From CAWVSB01 sp046710535 (lineage in GTDB: Bacteria > Pseudomonadota > Gammaproteobacteria > Pseudomonadales > CAWVSB01), in NCBI GenBank assembly GCA_046710535.1, contig JBKEHH010000005.1, positions 186,001-250,000 of the forward strand: a stretch of DNA of 64,000 nucleotides, given 5' to 3'. Within the stretch, counting starts at the first letter, position 1; each line of letters starts with the position of its first letter. The position numbers were made by a program, and so were the translations under genes. Positions 1-8,108 of the stretch are shown here, one piece after another. The notes under the pieces were generated by a model. That model was not told where the DNA came from. It did not search any database and saw only the letters and a program-made list of their open reading frames with translations.

Positions 1-514
1 AACTTAAACCCGCTCGAACCACGGTCAGCTTATCTGAACAAGCAGGGAAAAATTTCTGTAAGTCTAGCTGCGTAGCCTGTGAAACTGAAATGACTGCCTG
101 CGCACGAGCTAAAGACGGTGGCATTAACGCTCGCTCTAACCAGCGCCCAAGGTAACTCATAGTCTCTGGATAAAATTTCCAAACCAAGTCGTGAATGGTC
201 AACAGTGATTTAATGCGTTTTGGCAACAATAGTGGCAAGTGGTGACGTGGCGACCAAAATACATCTAATTGGTCTTGCTTCGCCCAAATAGGAAATATCG
301 CCTGAGCGTATATAGTGCTCATTGCCCGCCTTTTTATTGCACCATAGCGAATGTGCACATTAGGTAGATCGGGGAAATCATGTATTAGCTCACGATCTGA
401 ATACAAATACCACTCATGGGGGGTTTGTACTAATCGCAGCAATAGCTCGTAACTGTAGCGAGTAATCCCTACCATTGGCATAGCCAAAGGCCTAGCATCA
501 ACGCCTATTCTCAA
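1..514 (-). CDS. Glycosyltransferase family 4 protein, N-terminal part (runs off the window)
   Basis: The reading frame on the minus strand is open from a TTG codon at 512-514 to the window edge, giving about 171 residues. The start LRIGVDARPLAMPMVGITRY is the typical N-terminus of GT4 (GT-B fold) glycosyltransferases, which carry an RIGxDAR motif followed by a G-I-x-R-Y nucleotide-loop region. Further on, LLTIHDLVW and VISVSQAT are also family hallmarks. An in-frame TGA lies just upstream, which makes the TTG the most plausible start; the ribosome binding site is weak. It is divergent from the GT2 gene to its right and probably adds a sugar to the same surface polysaccharide. The donor and acceptor cannot be told, and the C-terminal donor-binding domain is outside the window. 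Confidence 0.85.
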   Translation of the reverse strand, partial: MRIGVDARPLAMPMVGITRYSYELLLRLVQTPHEWYLYSDRELIHDFPDLPNVHIRYGAIKRRAMSTIYAQAIFPIWAKQDQLDVFWSPRHHLPLLLPKRIKSLLTIHDLVWKFYPETMSYLGRWLERALMPPSLARAQAVISVSQATQLDLQKFFPACSDKLTVVRAGLS

Positions 515-698
515 AGGAAGTCAAAAGTCGACATTGCAGCCCCTTTTGCCTCGCAAATACTTGTCGTATTGGTAAAATGTTGTTTTACAGTACATTCGCT
601 AGTCACTAACAATTGGATGTATATCATAACAAAAGCGGAGAGTAGCGGCACAAATAGCTATCCTAACTACATAGACAGCAAAATAGGCCCCCTAAATA

Positions 699-1460
699 AT
701 GCCAAGCTCCTTTTCTATTATCACCGTTTGCCTCAGTGCAGAACAAACCATAAGACAAACCATCGACAGTGTCATAGGCCAAAACTACCCGCACATTGAG
801 TATATTATTATTGACGGTGGCTCTGATGATTCCACACTTAGTATAATTGAAGAATACCGCGATCAAATCAGCACTGTCGTGTCAGAGGCAGATGACGGCA
901 TTAGTGATGCTTTTAATAAAGGCATTGCCCTAGCAACGGGTGACTACATCGGCATTATTAATGCAGATGATTACTATGAGCCAACCGCTTTCAAAACCAT
1001 CGCTGACGCCATTGAACACAACGACTACCCTGCCGTTATCCATGGCAGCTTACGGTATATACCGAGCTCTGGAGCCAGTTATATAGAACATCCTGATGTA
1101 AATCGTATATGGGACTATATGTCGGTATTTCACCCTACGATGTTTATTAGTAATAAGGCCTACCAAGCAATAGGCGCTTATCGCCTCGACTTTCAATATG
1201 CAATGGATTCCGAATGGGTGCATCGGGCATTAAAGAATAATTTAACATTTGCACAAACCGACGTTGTTCTAAGCAATATGCGTCTTGAGGGCACCAGTCA
1301 CAATAATATGGCCCGCAGTCTTAACGAATTTCGGCAATCATCTGTTTCCCACAATAAGCGCAAGATTCTAACCACTTACTATTTTGCCCGACAGCTTATA
1401 ATACAGTCTTTGATTAATATAAAATTCATCAAATCATTAATGCTTAAAAGAAAGCACTAG
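699..1460 (+). CDS. GT2 family glycosyltransferase
   Basis: This 253-residue protein has a GT-A fold of the WcaA/WcaE type. FSIITV opens the nucleotide-binding strand at residues 5-10, IIDGGSDDST is at 37-46, and a DDGISDAFNKG loop follows at about 65-75. The last corresponds to the common S-E-x-D-x-G-I-x-D-A-x-N-K-G motif of this subfamily. NADD at 88-91 sits where the metal-binding DxD-like motif is expected. No membrane segment is obvious, so the enzyme is probably cytoplasmic and works at the inner membrane face on a lipid-linked glycan. It is the first rightward gene of the polysaccharide locus. The start codon is ATG with a weak ribosome binding site. Sugar specificity cannot be inferred. 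Confidence 0.85.
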   Translation: MPSSFSIITVCLSAEQTIRQTIDSVIGQNYPHIEYIIIDGGSDDSTLSIIEEYRDQISTVVSEADDGISDAFNKGIALATGDYIGIINADDYYEPTAFKTIADAIEHNDYPAVIHGSLRYIPSSGASYIEHPDVNRIWDYMSVFHPTMFISNKAYQAIGAYRLDFQYAMDSEWVHRALKNNLTFAQTDVVLSNMRLEGTSHNNMARSLNEFRQSSVSHNKRKILTTYYFARQLIIQSLINIKFIKSLMLKRKH

Positions 1461-1586
1461 CGTTACGCGCCAATTGACGTGTTTTAGTATTGTTTTCACG
1501 GCCTGATAACACTCATCAGCTGGCCTACATTACTGTAAATATGTTTAAATGCGCCATTATTTAACTTTATGTAGGAAAAACACGCC

Positions 1587-2717
1587 GTGAGTAAAAAAAT
1601 TGCCCTGATAACAGGAGTCACAGGCCAAGATGGCTCTTATTTGGCAGAATTGCTGTTGGAGAAAAATTATGAAGTTCACGGTATCAAGCGTCGCGCATCA
1701 TCATTAAATACAGACCGTGTTGATCATATTTATACTGACCAACATGAGAGCAACGTTAATTTCTTTCTTCACTATGGCGACCTAAGCGATACTTCTAACT
1801 TGGTGCGTATTATCCAACAAACGCAACCCGATGAGATATATAACCTTGGAGCTATGAGCCATGTAGCGGTCTCCTTCGAATCACCTGAGTACACTGCCGA
1901 TGTCGACGGCATTGGCACTTTAAGAATACTCGAAGCTATCAGAATATTAGGCCTAGAAAAGAAAACAAAGTTTTACCAGGCATCCACGTCAGAGCTCTAC
2001 GGCCTCGTACAAGAAACCCCACAGAAAGAAACAACTCCTTTCTACCCTCGCTCCCCCTACGCTGTAGCCAAAATGTACGCGTACTGGATAGCGGTGAACT
2101 ATCGGGAAGCCTACGGCATTTATGCCTGTAATGGCATCCTCTTCAACCACGAATCTCCTCGCCGAGGCGAGACTTTCGTCACGCGTAAAATTACTCGTGC
2201 ACTGGCAAATATCGGCATGGGTATCCAAGATTGCTTTTATCTTGGGAATATGGACGCACTGCGAGACTGGGGCCATGCCAAAGACTATGTTGAAATGCAG
2301 TGGTTGATGCTGCAACAAGAAACCCCCGAAGACTTCGTTATCGCCACTGGGAAGCAATACTCGGTGCGCCGCTTCGTAGAAGTTGCCGCCGCCGAATTGG
2401 GGCTCACATTGCGTTGGGAGGGCAGCGGCGAAGCCGAAATTGGTATTGTTACCAGTATCGACGACAAAGGTTTGAACTTACGGACAGACAATCTAGTTGG
2501 CAAAGCCATCGTAAAGGTCGACCCACGCTACTACCGTCCCACCGAGGTCGAAAGCCTGCTGGGAGACCCAAGTAAAGCCAAGAACAAACTAGGCTGGGAG
2601 CCACGTATCACCTTTGAAGAAATGGTCGAAGAGATGGTGCAGAGCGACCTAAACAATGCCAAGCGCTTCGCCTTGCTACAAGACCAGGGTTTCGACATGG
2701 CGCTAGCGGAGGAATAA
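1587..2717 (+). CDS. gmd: GDP-mannose 4,6-dehydratase
   Basis: This enzyme converts GDP-D-mannose to GDP-4-keto-6-deoxymannose, the first step to GDP-L-fucose and related 6-deoxyhexoses. The 376 residues match the usual length. The NADP-binding motif GVTGQDGSYLAE is at 10-21. The catalytic set of the extended SDR family is present: T134 and E136 in the STSELYG stretch, then Y158 and K162 in PYAVAK. HESPRRGETFVTRKI is diagnostic for Gmd. The start is GTG at 1587, preceded by an AGGAAA ribosome binding site at about 1573. The fcl gene follows after six bases, so the two form one transcription unit. Confidence 0.97.
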   Translation: MSKKIALITGVTGQDGSYLAELLLEKNYEVHGIKRRASSLNTDRVDHIYTDQHESNVNFFLHYGDLSDTSNLVRIIQQTQPDEIYNLGAMSHVAVSFESPEYTADVDGIGTLRILEAIRILGLEKKTKFYQASTSELYGLVQETPQKETTPFYPRSPYAVAKMYAYWIAVNYREAYGIYACNGILFNHESPRRGETFVTRKITRALANIGMGIQDCFYLGNMDALRDWGHAKDYVEMQWLMLQQETPEDFVIATGKQYSVRRFVEVAAAELGLTLRWEGSGEAEIGIVTSIDDKGLNLRTDNLVGKAIVKVDPRYYRPTEVESLLGDPSKAKNKLGWEPRITFEEMVEEMVQSDLNNAKRFALLQDQGFDMALAEE

Positions 2718-2723
2718 GCCAAA

Positions 2724-3713
2724 ATGCTAGCAAAAGACACAAAAATATTTGTCGCCGGCGACCGCGGCATGGTCGGTTCTGCAATTATTCGCCAGTTACG
2801 AGGTAAAGGACTTGAAAACATCCTCTGTCGCAACCGCAGTGAACTGGATCTATGCGACCAATCGGCCGTGCGCAATTTTATGCAGAGTGAACGACCAGAC
2901 TTTGTCGTATTGGCAGCCGCTAAAGTCGGCGGCATACACGCCAATAACATCTACCCAGCGGAATTTATTTATGAAAACCTCATGATCGAGGCTAATATAA
3001 TCCATCAGGCCCACCAGAGTGGCTGCGAAAACCTACTATTTTTGGGCAGTTCATGCATCTATCCAAAGCTAGCCCCCCAGCCTATGACAGAGGAAGCCCT
3101 GCTCACCGACACTCTCGAGCCAACTAACGAGCCCTATGCCATCGCCAAGATTGCCGGCATTAAGCTCTGCGAGTCATACAATAGGCAGTACGGACGCAAC
3201 TATCGCAGCGTGATGCCGACCAACCTCTATGGCGAAAATGACAATTTTCATCCGGAAAACAGCCATGTTATCCCAGCCATGATGCGCCGGTTCCACGAAG
3301 CGAAGTTAAACCATGATAACGAAGTCGTAGTATGGGGCACGGGCAAGCCAATGCGTGAATTCCTCCATGTTGACGACATGGCCGCCGCTTCAATCTATGT
3401 TATGGAACTCAGCGAGAATACCTACAACAAAAATACTACTCCCATGCTCAGTCATATCAACGTCGGCACCGGTATTGATTGCACTATTGGCGAATTGGCG
3501 GAAACGATGAAAAAAGTTATTGGCTTTGAAGGTAAATTGACTTTCGACACTAGTAAACCCGACGGCAGTCCTCGTAAGCTGATGGATGTGAGCAGGCTTA
3601 AAAAGCTGGGCTGGCAGGCATCCATAACACTCGAACAGGGCCTAGTTAGCACCTACCAATGGTTTTTAGAGCAAGGGTCCAAAGCAGTCTGCGACTATGA
3701 AAAAAATGTTTAA
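2724..3713 (+). CDS. fcl: GDP-L-fucose synthase (3,5-epimerase/4-reductase)
   Basis: This enzyme converts GDP-4-keto-6-deoxy-D-mannose to GDP-L-fucose using NADPH. The 329 residues are close to the length of E. coli Fcl/WcaG. The Rossmann motif GDRGMVG is at 12-18, the SSCIYP motif at 109-114, and the catalytic Tyr and Lys are Y138 and K142 in PYAIAK. VMPTNLYGENDNFHP is another strong family signature. The gene follows gmd directly and its last 17 bases overlap the next gene, the ABC permease. Together gmd and fcl imply fucose, or a derivative, in the exported glycan. Confidence 0.96.
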   Translation: MLAKDTKIFVAGDRGMVGSAIIRQLRGKGLENILCRNRSELDLCDQSAVRNFMQSERPDFVVLAAAKVGGIHANNIYPAEFIYENLMIEANIIHQAHQSGCENLLFLGSSCIYPKLAPQPMTEEALLTDTLEPTNEPYAIAKIAGIKLCESYNRQYGRNYRSVMPTNLYGENDNFHPENSHVIPAMMRRFHEAKLNHDNEVVVWGTGKPMREFLHVDDMAAASIYVMELSENTYNKNTTPMLSHINVGTGIDCTIGELAETMKKVIGFEGKLTFDTSKPDGSPRKLMDVSRLKKLGWQASITLEQGLVSTYQWFLEQGSKAVCDYEKNV

Positions 3714-4503
3714 AGGTTTTGTAGTCGACCTAATCAAGTCAAGAGAATTAATCCTAGACTTGGTCAAGCGAGACTACAAACAACAGCACCAGGGATCATA
3801 TTTGGGTCTGTTATGGAATTACCTGCAACCCATACTCTTTATTGCCGTGCTATACACTGTTTTTACCCTAGGTCTGCGCACAGGTAGAGAGATTGACAGT
3901 ATGCCCTTTTCACTCTACTTGATTTCAGGAATGGTCTGCTGGCTTTACTTTACGGCTAATTTAACAGCCATCACCAGCGTAATCAGAAACTACCGTTTTT
4001 TAGTTAAAAAAGTGGATTTCCGTCTAAGTATTCTGCCTATTGTGAAATTATTGAGCTCTCTGCTCCCGCATGCTGTTTTATTACTAATAACCATCGCCAT
4101 CGCCATATACAACGGTATACTCCCCGGCTGGCATAGCTTGCAGCTACTCTATTATTATTGTTGTATGGTCGCCCTCCTCCTAGGCCTAGGCTGGCTCACC
4201 TCATCGACCAGCCTCTTCGTTAAAGACGTCAGCAACTTAGTTGCCCTCATTACCCAGTTCGGCTTTTGGCTCACGCCCATCTTCTGGCACATTGACTCTA
4301 TGCCCGAAAAGCTGCAATGGATACTGAAGCTAAACCCTGCATATTATCTCGTGACGGGTTACAGAGACGCAATAACGGGCAATGCTTTTTTCTGGCAGCG
4401 ACCGCAGGAGACACTCGTCTTTTGGGCGATCACCTTATTACTTCTGGTCAGTGGCGCCATGATATTTAAAAAATTAAAGCCTCATTTCGCAGAGGTTATC
4501 TAA
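3697..4503 (+). CDS. wzm: ABC-2 type polysaccharide export permease (Wzm-like)
   Basis: This 268-residue integral membrane protein of the ABC-2 family is expected to form the channel for a lipid-linked O-antigen or capsule chain. The N-terminal segment with LIKSRELILDLVKRDYKQQHQGSYLGLLWNYLQP (split here by family as an amphipathic helix and first membrane helix) is typical of Wzm/KpsM/TagG proteins. About six hydrophobic helices follow. The C-terminal LNPAYYLVTGYRDAI stretch is also conserved. The ATG at 3697 overlaps the end of fcl, and the stop codon overlaps the ATG of the ATPase gene, so coupling to Wzt is tight. Export would be ABC-dependent rather than Wzx/Wzy-dependent. Confidence 0.92.
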   Translation: MKKMFKGFVVDLIKSRELILDLVKRDYKQQHQGSYLGLLWNYLQPILFIAVLYTVFTLGLRTGREIDSMPFSLYLISGMVCWLYFTANLTAITSVIRNYRFLVKKVDFRLSILPIVKLLSSLLPHAVLLLITIAIAIYNGILPGWHSLQLLYYYCCMVALLLGLGWLTSSTSLFVKDVSNLVALITQFGFWLTPIFWHIDSMPEKLQWILKLNPAYYLVTGYRDAITGNAFFWQRPQETLVFWAITLLLLVSGAMIFKKLKPHFAEVI

Positions 4504-6413
4504 TGAACGAAAGTGTCATCTCATTAACGAACGTATCAAAGTACTTCAAGCTCTACGACAATCCGAAAGATCGCCTAAAAGAAGCACTACACCCACTTAA
4601 GCGAAAATTCCACACTGCCTACTATGCATTAAACAACCTTAATCTCGAAGTCAAAAAAGGAGAGGTTTTAGGCGTGGTCGGCCGTAATGGCTGTGGAAAA
4701 TCCACGCTATTAAAAGTCATCACGGGAGTCCTACAGGCCAATGAAGGCAGCGTCTCGATCAAGGGAAAAATAACCGCACTACTAGAGCTCGGAGCGGGCT
4801 TCAATCCGGAATTCTCAGGGATTGACAACATCCAATTTTACGCCCGAATTCTTGGCATGAGTGAGGCTGAGCTGGCAAAAAAACTGCCTGCTATCATTGA
4901 GTTTGCTGAACTTGAAGACTTTATCTATCAACCAGTAAAGACCTATTCGAGCGGAATGAAGTCTCGCTTGGGGTTCGCGGTCGCCGTCCATGTAGACCCA
5001 GAAATTCTAATTTTAGATGAAGTGCTCGCAGTTGGTGATGCTGGTTTTCAAAGAAAGTGCTACAACGAGATTGAAAAATTTTTTGCTGCAGGAAAAACTG
5101 TCATCCTCGTTTCTCACAGCTACCAAAATATTGTAAAACTCTGTAGCAGGACCGTCCTCCTCCATGAGGGTAGTATTATTGCAGATGGCAAGCCAAAAGA
5201 TGTATTTATGCTCCACCAAGAAATCATGCTTTCGGCCAAAGAGCACACCAAAGATATTATTAATGCCTACAACGAAAAAATAATTAGCAATTCAAGCGAA
5301 CATGTAGATACCAGGCTAAACGAATCATTGGAACACGCTACAAAAGAAACACTAGAGAAGCACAGCGCGCCTGAGGTCAGTAACAATACCGGTGTTCTAC
5401 AGTCTCTCACAATCCGCGATCACAGCGGCCAACAGGTAAAGCCCAACGGGCTCATCAAACAGAAAAAATACCAATTTAGCATAAAATTCAAAGCGAACAC
5501 CCCTATATCCAATGCCAACTTTGGCTTTCAAATCCGCACGCTAACAGGTTTTGTTGTAACGGGGGCCAATCAATGGAATCTCCATAACAGCAACATAAAA
5601 AAACTGGAAGAAAATGAAGAAGTAGAAGTCAACGTAGACTTTAATTGTTTGCTAAACCATGGAGACTACACTCTCAATGTTTATCTGCTGGCGGACGATG
5701 AGCTCACCTTTATTTGCAACGACCATACGATGATAAAAGTTAATGACGCAACACAGCTTGGAGGAGTAGTGGATTTAATCGAAAAAATATCCCCGCGATC
5801 CACTCCAGTCGAATTACATGGTCAGAAAGGCGGGGCTTGGACCGAGGGAGTTCACAAAAAGCTCCATCCAACTAACTTTAACCATGGCATGGCCAACCAT
5901 ATAGTCAAGGCGTTTGACTTTAACTCAGTATTGGAATTTGGCTCAGGGCTTGGCCTGCTCGCAAAATATATCTCTGAGAACAAAGCTGTCGAGCAGTACG
6001 ACTGTATTGAGCCAAACAAATTTCAGGAAAACTACCAAGATGAAGGAAACCCCAAATTAATCCCTGTAAACATCTTCAAACAGGATTTAGAGGGCCTCTT
6101 CAGCAGCCAATACGACCTCGTCTGCTCAATCGAGGTAGCTGAACACATTCCAAGAGATAAGCACGACTTTCTATTCGATTTCCTGGCAGCAAAGTCAAAA
6201 CGCTGGGTTATTTTCTCTGGTGCAAGAATTGGCCAAGGCGGACATGGGCATATAGCAGAGCGAGACGAAGCCGACTGGCGCAGCGAATTTACTTCGCGCG
6301 GTTTTATTTTTGACCAACAACGCACCGCGGACATCAGGGCTGCATGTGATACAAAAAATATCAACCACCGGCGTAATGTCATGGTATTTCAAGTAGCCAA
6401 CAAGGCAAAATAG
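4503..6413 (+). CDS. wzt: Wzt-like ABC transporter ATPase fused to a C-terminal SAM methyltransferase domain
   Basis: This 636-residue protein has three parts. Residues 1-240 are an ABC ATPase: Walker A GRNGCGKST at 60-68, signature YSSGMKSR at 148-155, Walker B ILILDE at 168-173, H-loop His at 205. Residues about 290-420 resemble the Wzt C-terminal beta-sandwich that binds the capped end of O-antigens. Residues about 435-636 are a class I methyltransferase: motif I LEFGSGLG at 477-484 and SIEVAEHIP at 542-550. A standard Wzt ends after the second part, at roughly 400-430 residues. The fusion suggests that methylation of the glycan and its recognition for export are physically coupled. Between the first two domains lies a hydrophilic linker. 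It powers the adjacent permease. Confidence 0.9.
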   Translation: MNESVISLTNVSKYFKLYDNPKDRLKEALHPLKRKFHTAYYALNNLNLEVKKGEVLGVVGRNGCGKSTLLKVITGVLQANEGSVSIKGKITALLELGAGFNPEFSGIDNIQFYARILGMSEAELAKKLPAIIEFAELEDFIYQPVKTYSSGMKSRLGFAVAVHVDPEILILDEVLAVGDAGFQRKCYNEIEKFFAAGKTVILVSHSYQNIVKLCSRTVLLHEGSIIADGKPKDVFMLHQEIMLSAKEHTKDIINAYNEKIISNSSEHVDTRLNESLEHATKETLEKHSAPEVSNNTGVLQSLTIRDHSGQQVKPNGLIKQKKYQFSIKFKANTPISNANFGFQIRTLTGFVVTGANQWNLHNSNIKKLEENEEVEVNVDFNCLLNHGDYTLNVYLLADDELTFICNDHTMIKVNDATQLGGVVDLIEKISPRSTPVELHGQKGGAWTEGVHKKLHPTNFNHGMANHIVKAFDFNSVLEFGSGLGLLAKYISENKAVEQYDCIEPNKFQENYQDEGNPKLIPVNIFKQDLEGLFSSQYDLVCSIEVAEHIPRDKHDFLFDFLAAKSKRWVIFSGARIGQGGHGHIAERDEADWRSEFTSRGFIFDQQRTADIRAACDTKNINHRRNVMVFQVANKAK

Positions 6414-6417
6414 AAAC

Positions 6418-7305
6418 ATGGGACTCGACGTCAACGGCATAAAATTTTTACTTCATTCGAAATCGAAAGGGGTATCATTCAAATCTACCCTGATGATTGG
6501 CCGGCAAGGCATCCACTTGCCTCTCGAAAAGCTTCAAACACTGTTGGCAGAATATCGGCCGGCTCTCCCTGAAAAATCACTTGAGCGCATTAGCGTAGCA
6601 AAGCCGCGCTATGCCGAACCGCTGCTACAATGCCTTGGGGCCGAGACGGTCGACTCCATGGACTGCTCCACCTATGAACACGCATCACTGCAGCACGACC
6701 TCAACTACGCAATCCCCATGCAGTATTATGCCTCTTACGACACGGTGCTTGACGGCGGCTCACTGGAGCACATTTTCGATATCAAGCAGTCACTGAAAAA
6801 CTGTATGGATATGATTAAAGTTGGCGGCCACTATTTAGGCATCAGCCCAGCCAACAACTTTATGGGACATGGTTTCTATCAATTCACCCCAGAGCTTTTC
6901 TACAGCGTCTTTTCGTCAGCAAATGGCTTCGAGGTCGAGCAGGTTATCATATTCGAAAGCCGTAAAAAAACCACATGGTATGAGGTGCTTAAGCCTGAAA
7001 CGATAAAGAGTCGTGTCCAGCTCCAGAACTGCGAAAAGACCTACCTTTTAGTTATCGCGAGAAAAGTAGCGCAAAAAGACGCCTTCCTTACACCACCACA
7101 ACAAAGTGACTATCAGGCCGTCTGGTCTGGCCGCGGCAGTGCGGCACCCAACCTATCCCGCATTAGTCTAGGCAAAAACAGTAAACTCCAAGCACTTAAA
7201 GATAGAGCCCATCGCCTAGCTTATAAAATTGCACGAAAAACTTATTTCGAGCCGCTTTACTATAAAAAATTAACACCTTTAATTAACCCTAAGAGCCCAT
7301 CTTAG
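6418..7305 (+). CDS. Methyltransferase-like protein of polysaccharide loci
   Basis: This 295-residue protein begins four bases after wzt. The central part resembles the second half of class I SAM methyltransferases: LDGGSLEHIFD at 111-121 is in the post-motif II position, KVGGHYLGI at 134-142 is like motif III, and SPANNFMGHGFYQFTPELF at 143-161 is a conserved block seen in uncharacterised polysaccharide-locus proteins. The glycine-rich motif I expected near residues 70-80 is not recognisable; QCLGAETVDSMD sits there. It may therefore be a divergent or non-catalytic methyltransferase. A role in glycan modification is inferred from position only. Confidence 0.7.
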   Translation: MGLDVNGIKFLLHSKSKGVSFKSTLMIGRQGIHLPLEKLQTLLAEYRPALPEKSLERISVAKPRYAEPLLQCLGAETVDSMDCSTYEHASLQHDLNYAIPMQYYASYDTVLDGGSLEHIFDIKQSLKNCMDMIKVGGHYLGISPANNFMGHGFYQFTPELFYSVFSSANGFEVEQVIIFESRKKTTWYEVLKPETIKSRVQLQNCEKTYLLVIARKVAQKDAFLTPPQQSDYQAVWSGRGSAAPNLSRISLGKNSKLQALKDRAHRLAYKIARKTYFEPLYYKKLTPLINPKSPS

Positions 7306-7307
7306 AA

Positions 7308-8108
7308 ATGCAGGAACATATAACAACTGACAATTTCGATAGCAGTCTGCAGACACTATCTGATGGCAAGCCTGTAACCATCGTCTTTATCAGCTCGGAC
7401 TATCTGGCGATATTTGAAAACTGGCTTCGATTCGCGGCCCCCTATTCCGGCAAAAACCTAATCACTGTCTCATTAGACAGAGTTACAAACGATGCCATGA
7501 CAAAACTAGGTTACTGTAATATCCAGCTAGAATGGGATGGTAACCTTAATAAGCTTTGGGTCGAACGGGTCAAGATCATCCATCTTTTGTTATCTCGCGG
7601 ATTAGATGTTGTACATTCGGATGCCGATGCTGTCTGGCTAAAGGACCCTATCAATTATTGCTCAAAGCTCGGTGCAGATCTTTGTTTTAGCCAAGGCACT
7701 GTCTGGCCGCCGCTAGTACATGAACAACTTGGGGCCGTGCTCTGCTGTGGTTTCTTTCTCATCAAATCAACTACTAGAACTATCAAGCTTGTTGATGAAT
7801 GGCTAGAGGCCACACTTATTGACGGCGATGACCAGCGTGCACTCAATGAACTATTACTGACAAAAGGGCTGAAATGGAGCTACCCTGAAGACTACACAAT
7901 CAACTGGCAGGAAAAAGACTTTCGTTGCTTCAATCAAGTGCAATTCGCCTCTCTACAAGACCAAACAAAAGTTGCACTTCTGCCTCACCATCTATTTCAG
8001 CGTATCCCTGAAAAAAAGAGCGCCATAGTCAAGCACCCTCTATCTGATAAAAACGGCGACTCCACCGAAAGCATTTTAAAACAAAATAACTGTTGGGCAG
8101 ACTCATGA
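7308..8108 (+). CDS. Nucleotide-diphospho-sugar transferase (GT77-like)
   Basis: This 266-residue protein looks like the nucleotide-diphospho-sugar transferase family (Pfam PF03407, GT77). VVHSDADAVWLKDP at about 101-114 contains the DxD metal and nucleotide-sugar binding motif in the family's usual D-x-D-x-V-W setting. CCGFFLIKST further on is the conserved F-x-x-x-S/T block, and DDQRALNELL matches the family's downstream D-Q block. No signal peptide is visible, so it probably acts in the cytoplasm on the growing glycan. Its stop codon overlaps the ATG of the next gene (ATGA). Confidence 0.8.
   Translation: MQEHITTDNFDSSLQTLSDGKPVTIVFISSDYLAIFENWLRFAAPYSGKNLITVSLDRVTNDAMTKLGYCNIQLEWDGNLNKLWVERVKIIHLLLSRGLDVVHSDADAVWLKDPINYCSKLGADLCFSQGTVWPPLVHEQLGAVLCCGFFLIKSTTRTIKLVDEWLEATLIDGDDQRALNELLLTKGLKWSYPEDYTINWQEKDFRCFNQVQFASLQDQTKVALLPHHLFQRIPEKKSAIVKHPLSDKNGDSTESILKQNNCWADS

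Noticed and set aside
569..799. Open frame of 76 codons overlapping the GT2 start
   Set aside because: It overlaps a clear GT2 gene, has no recognisable features and reads like a frame shadow.
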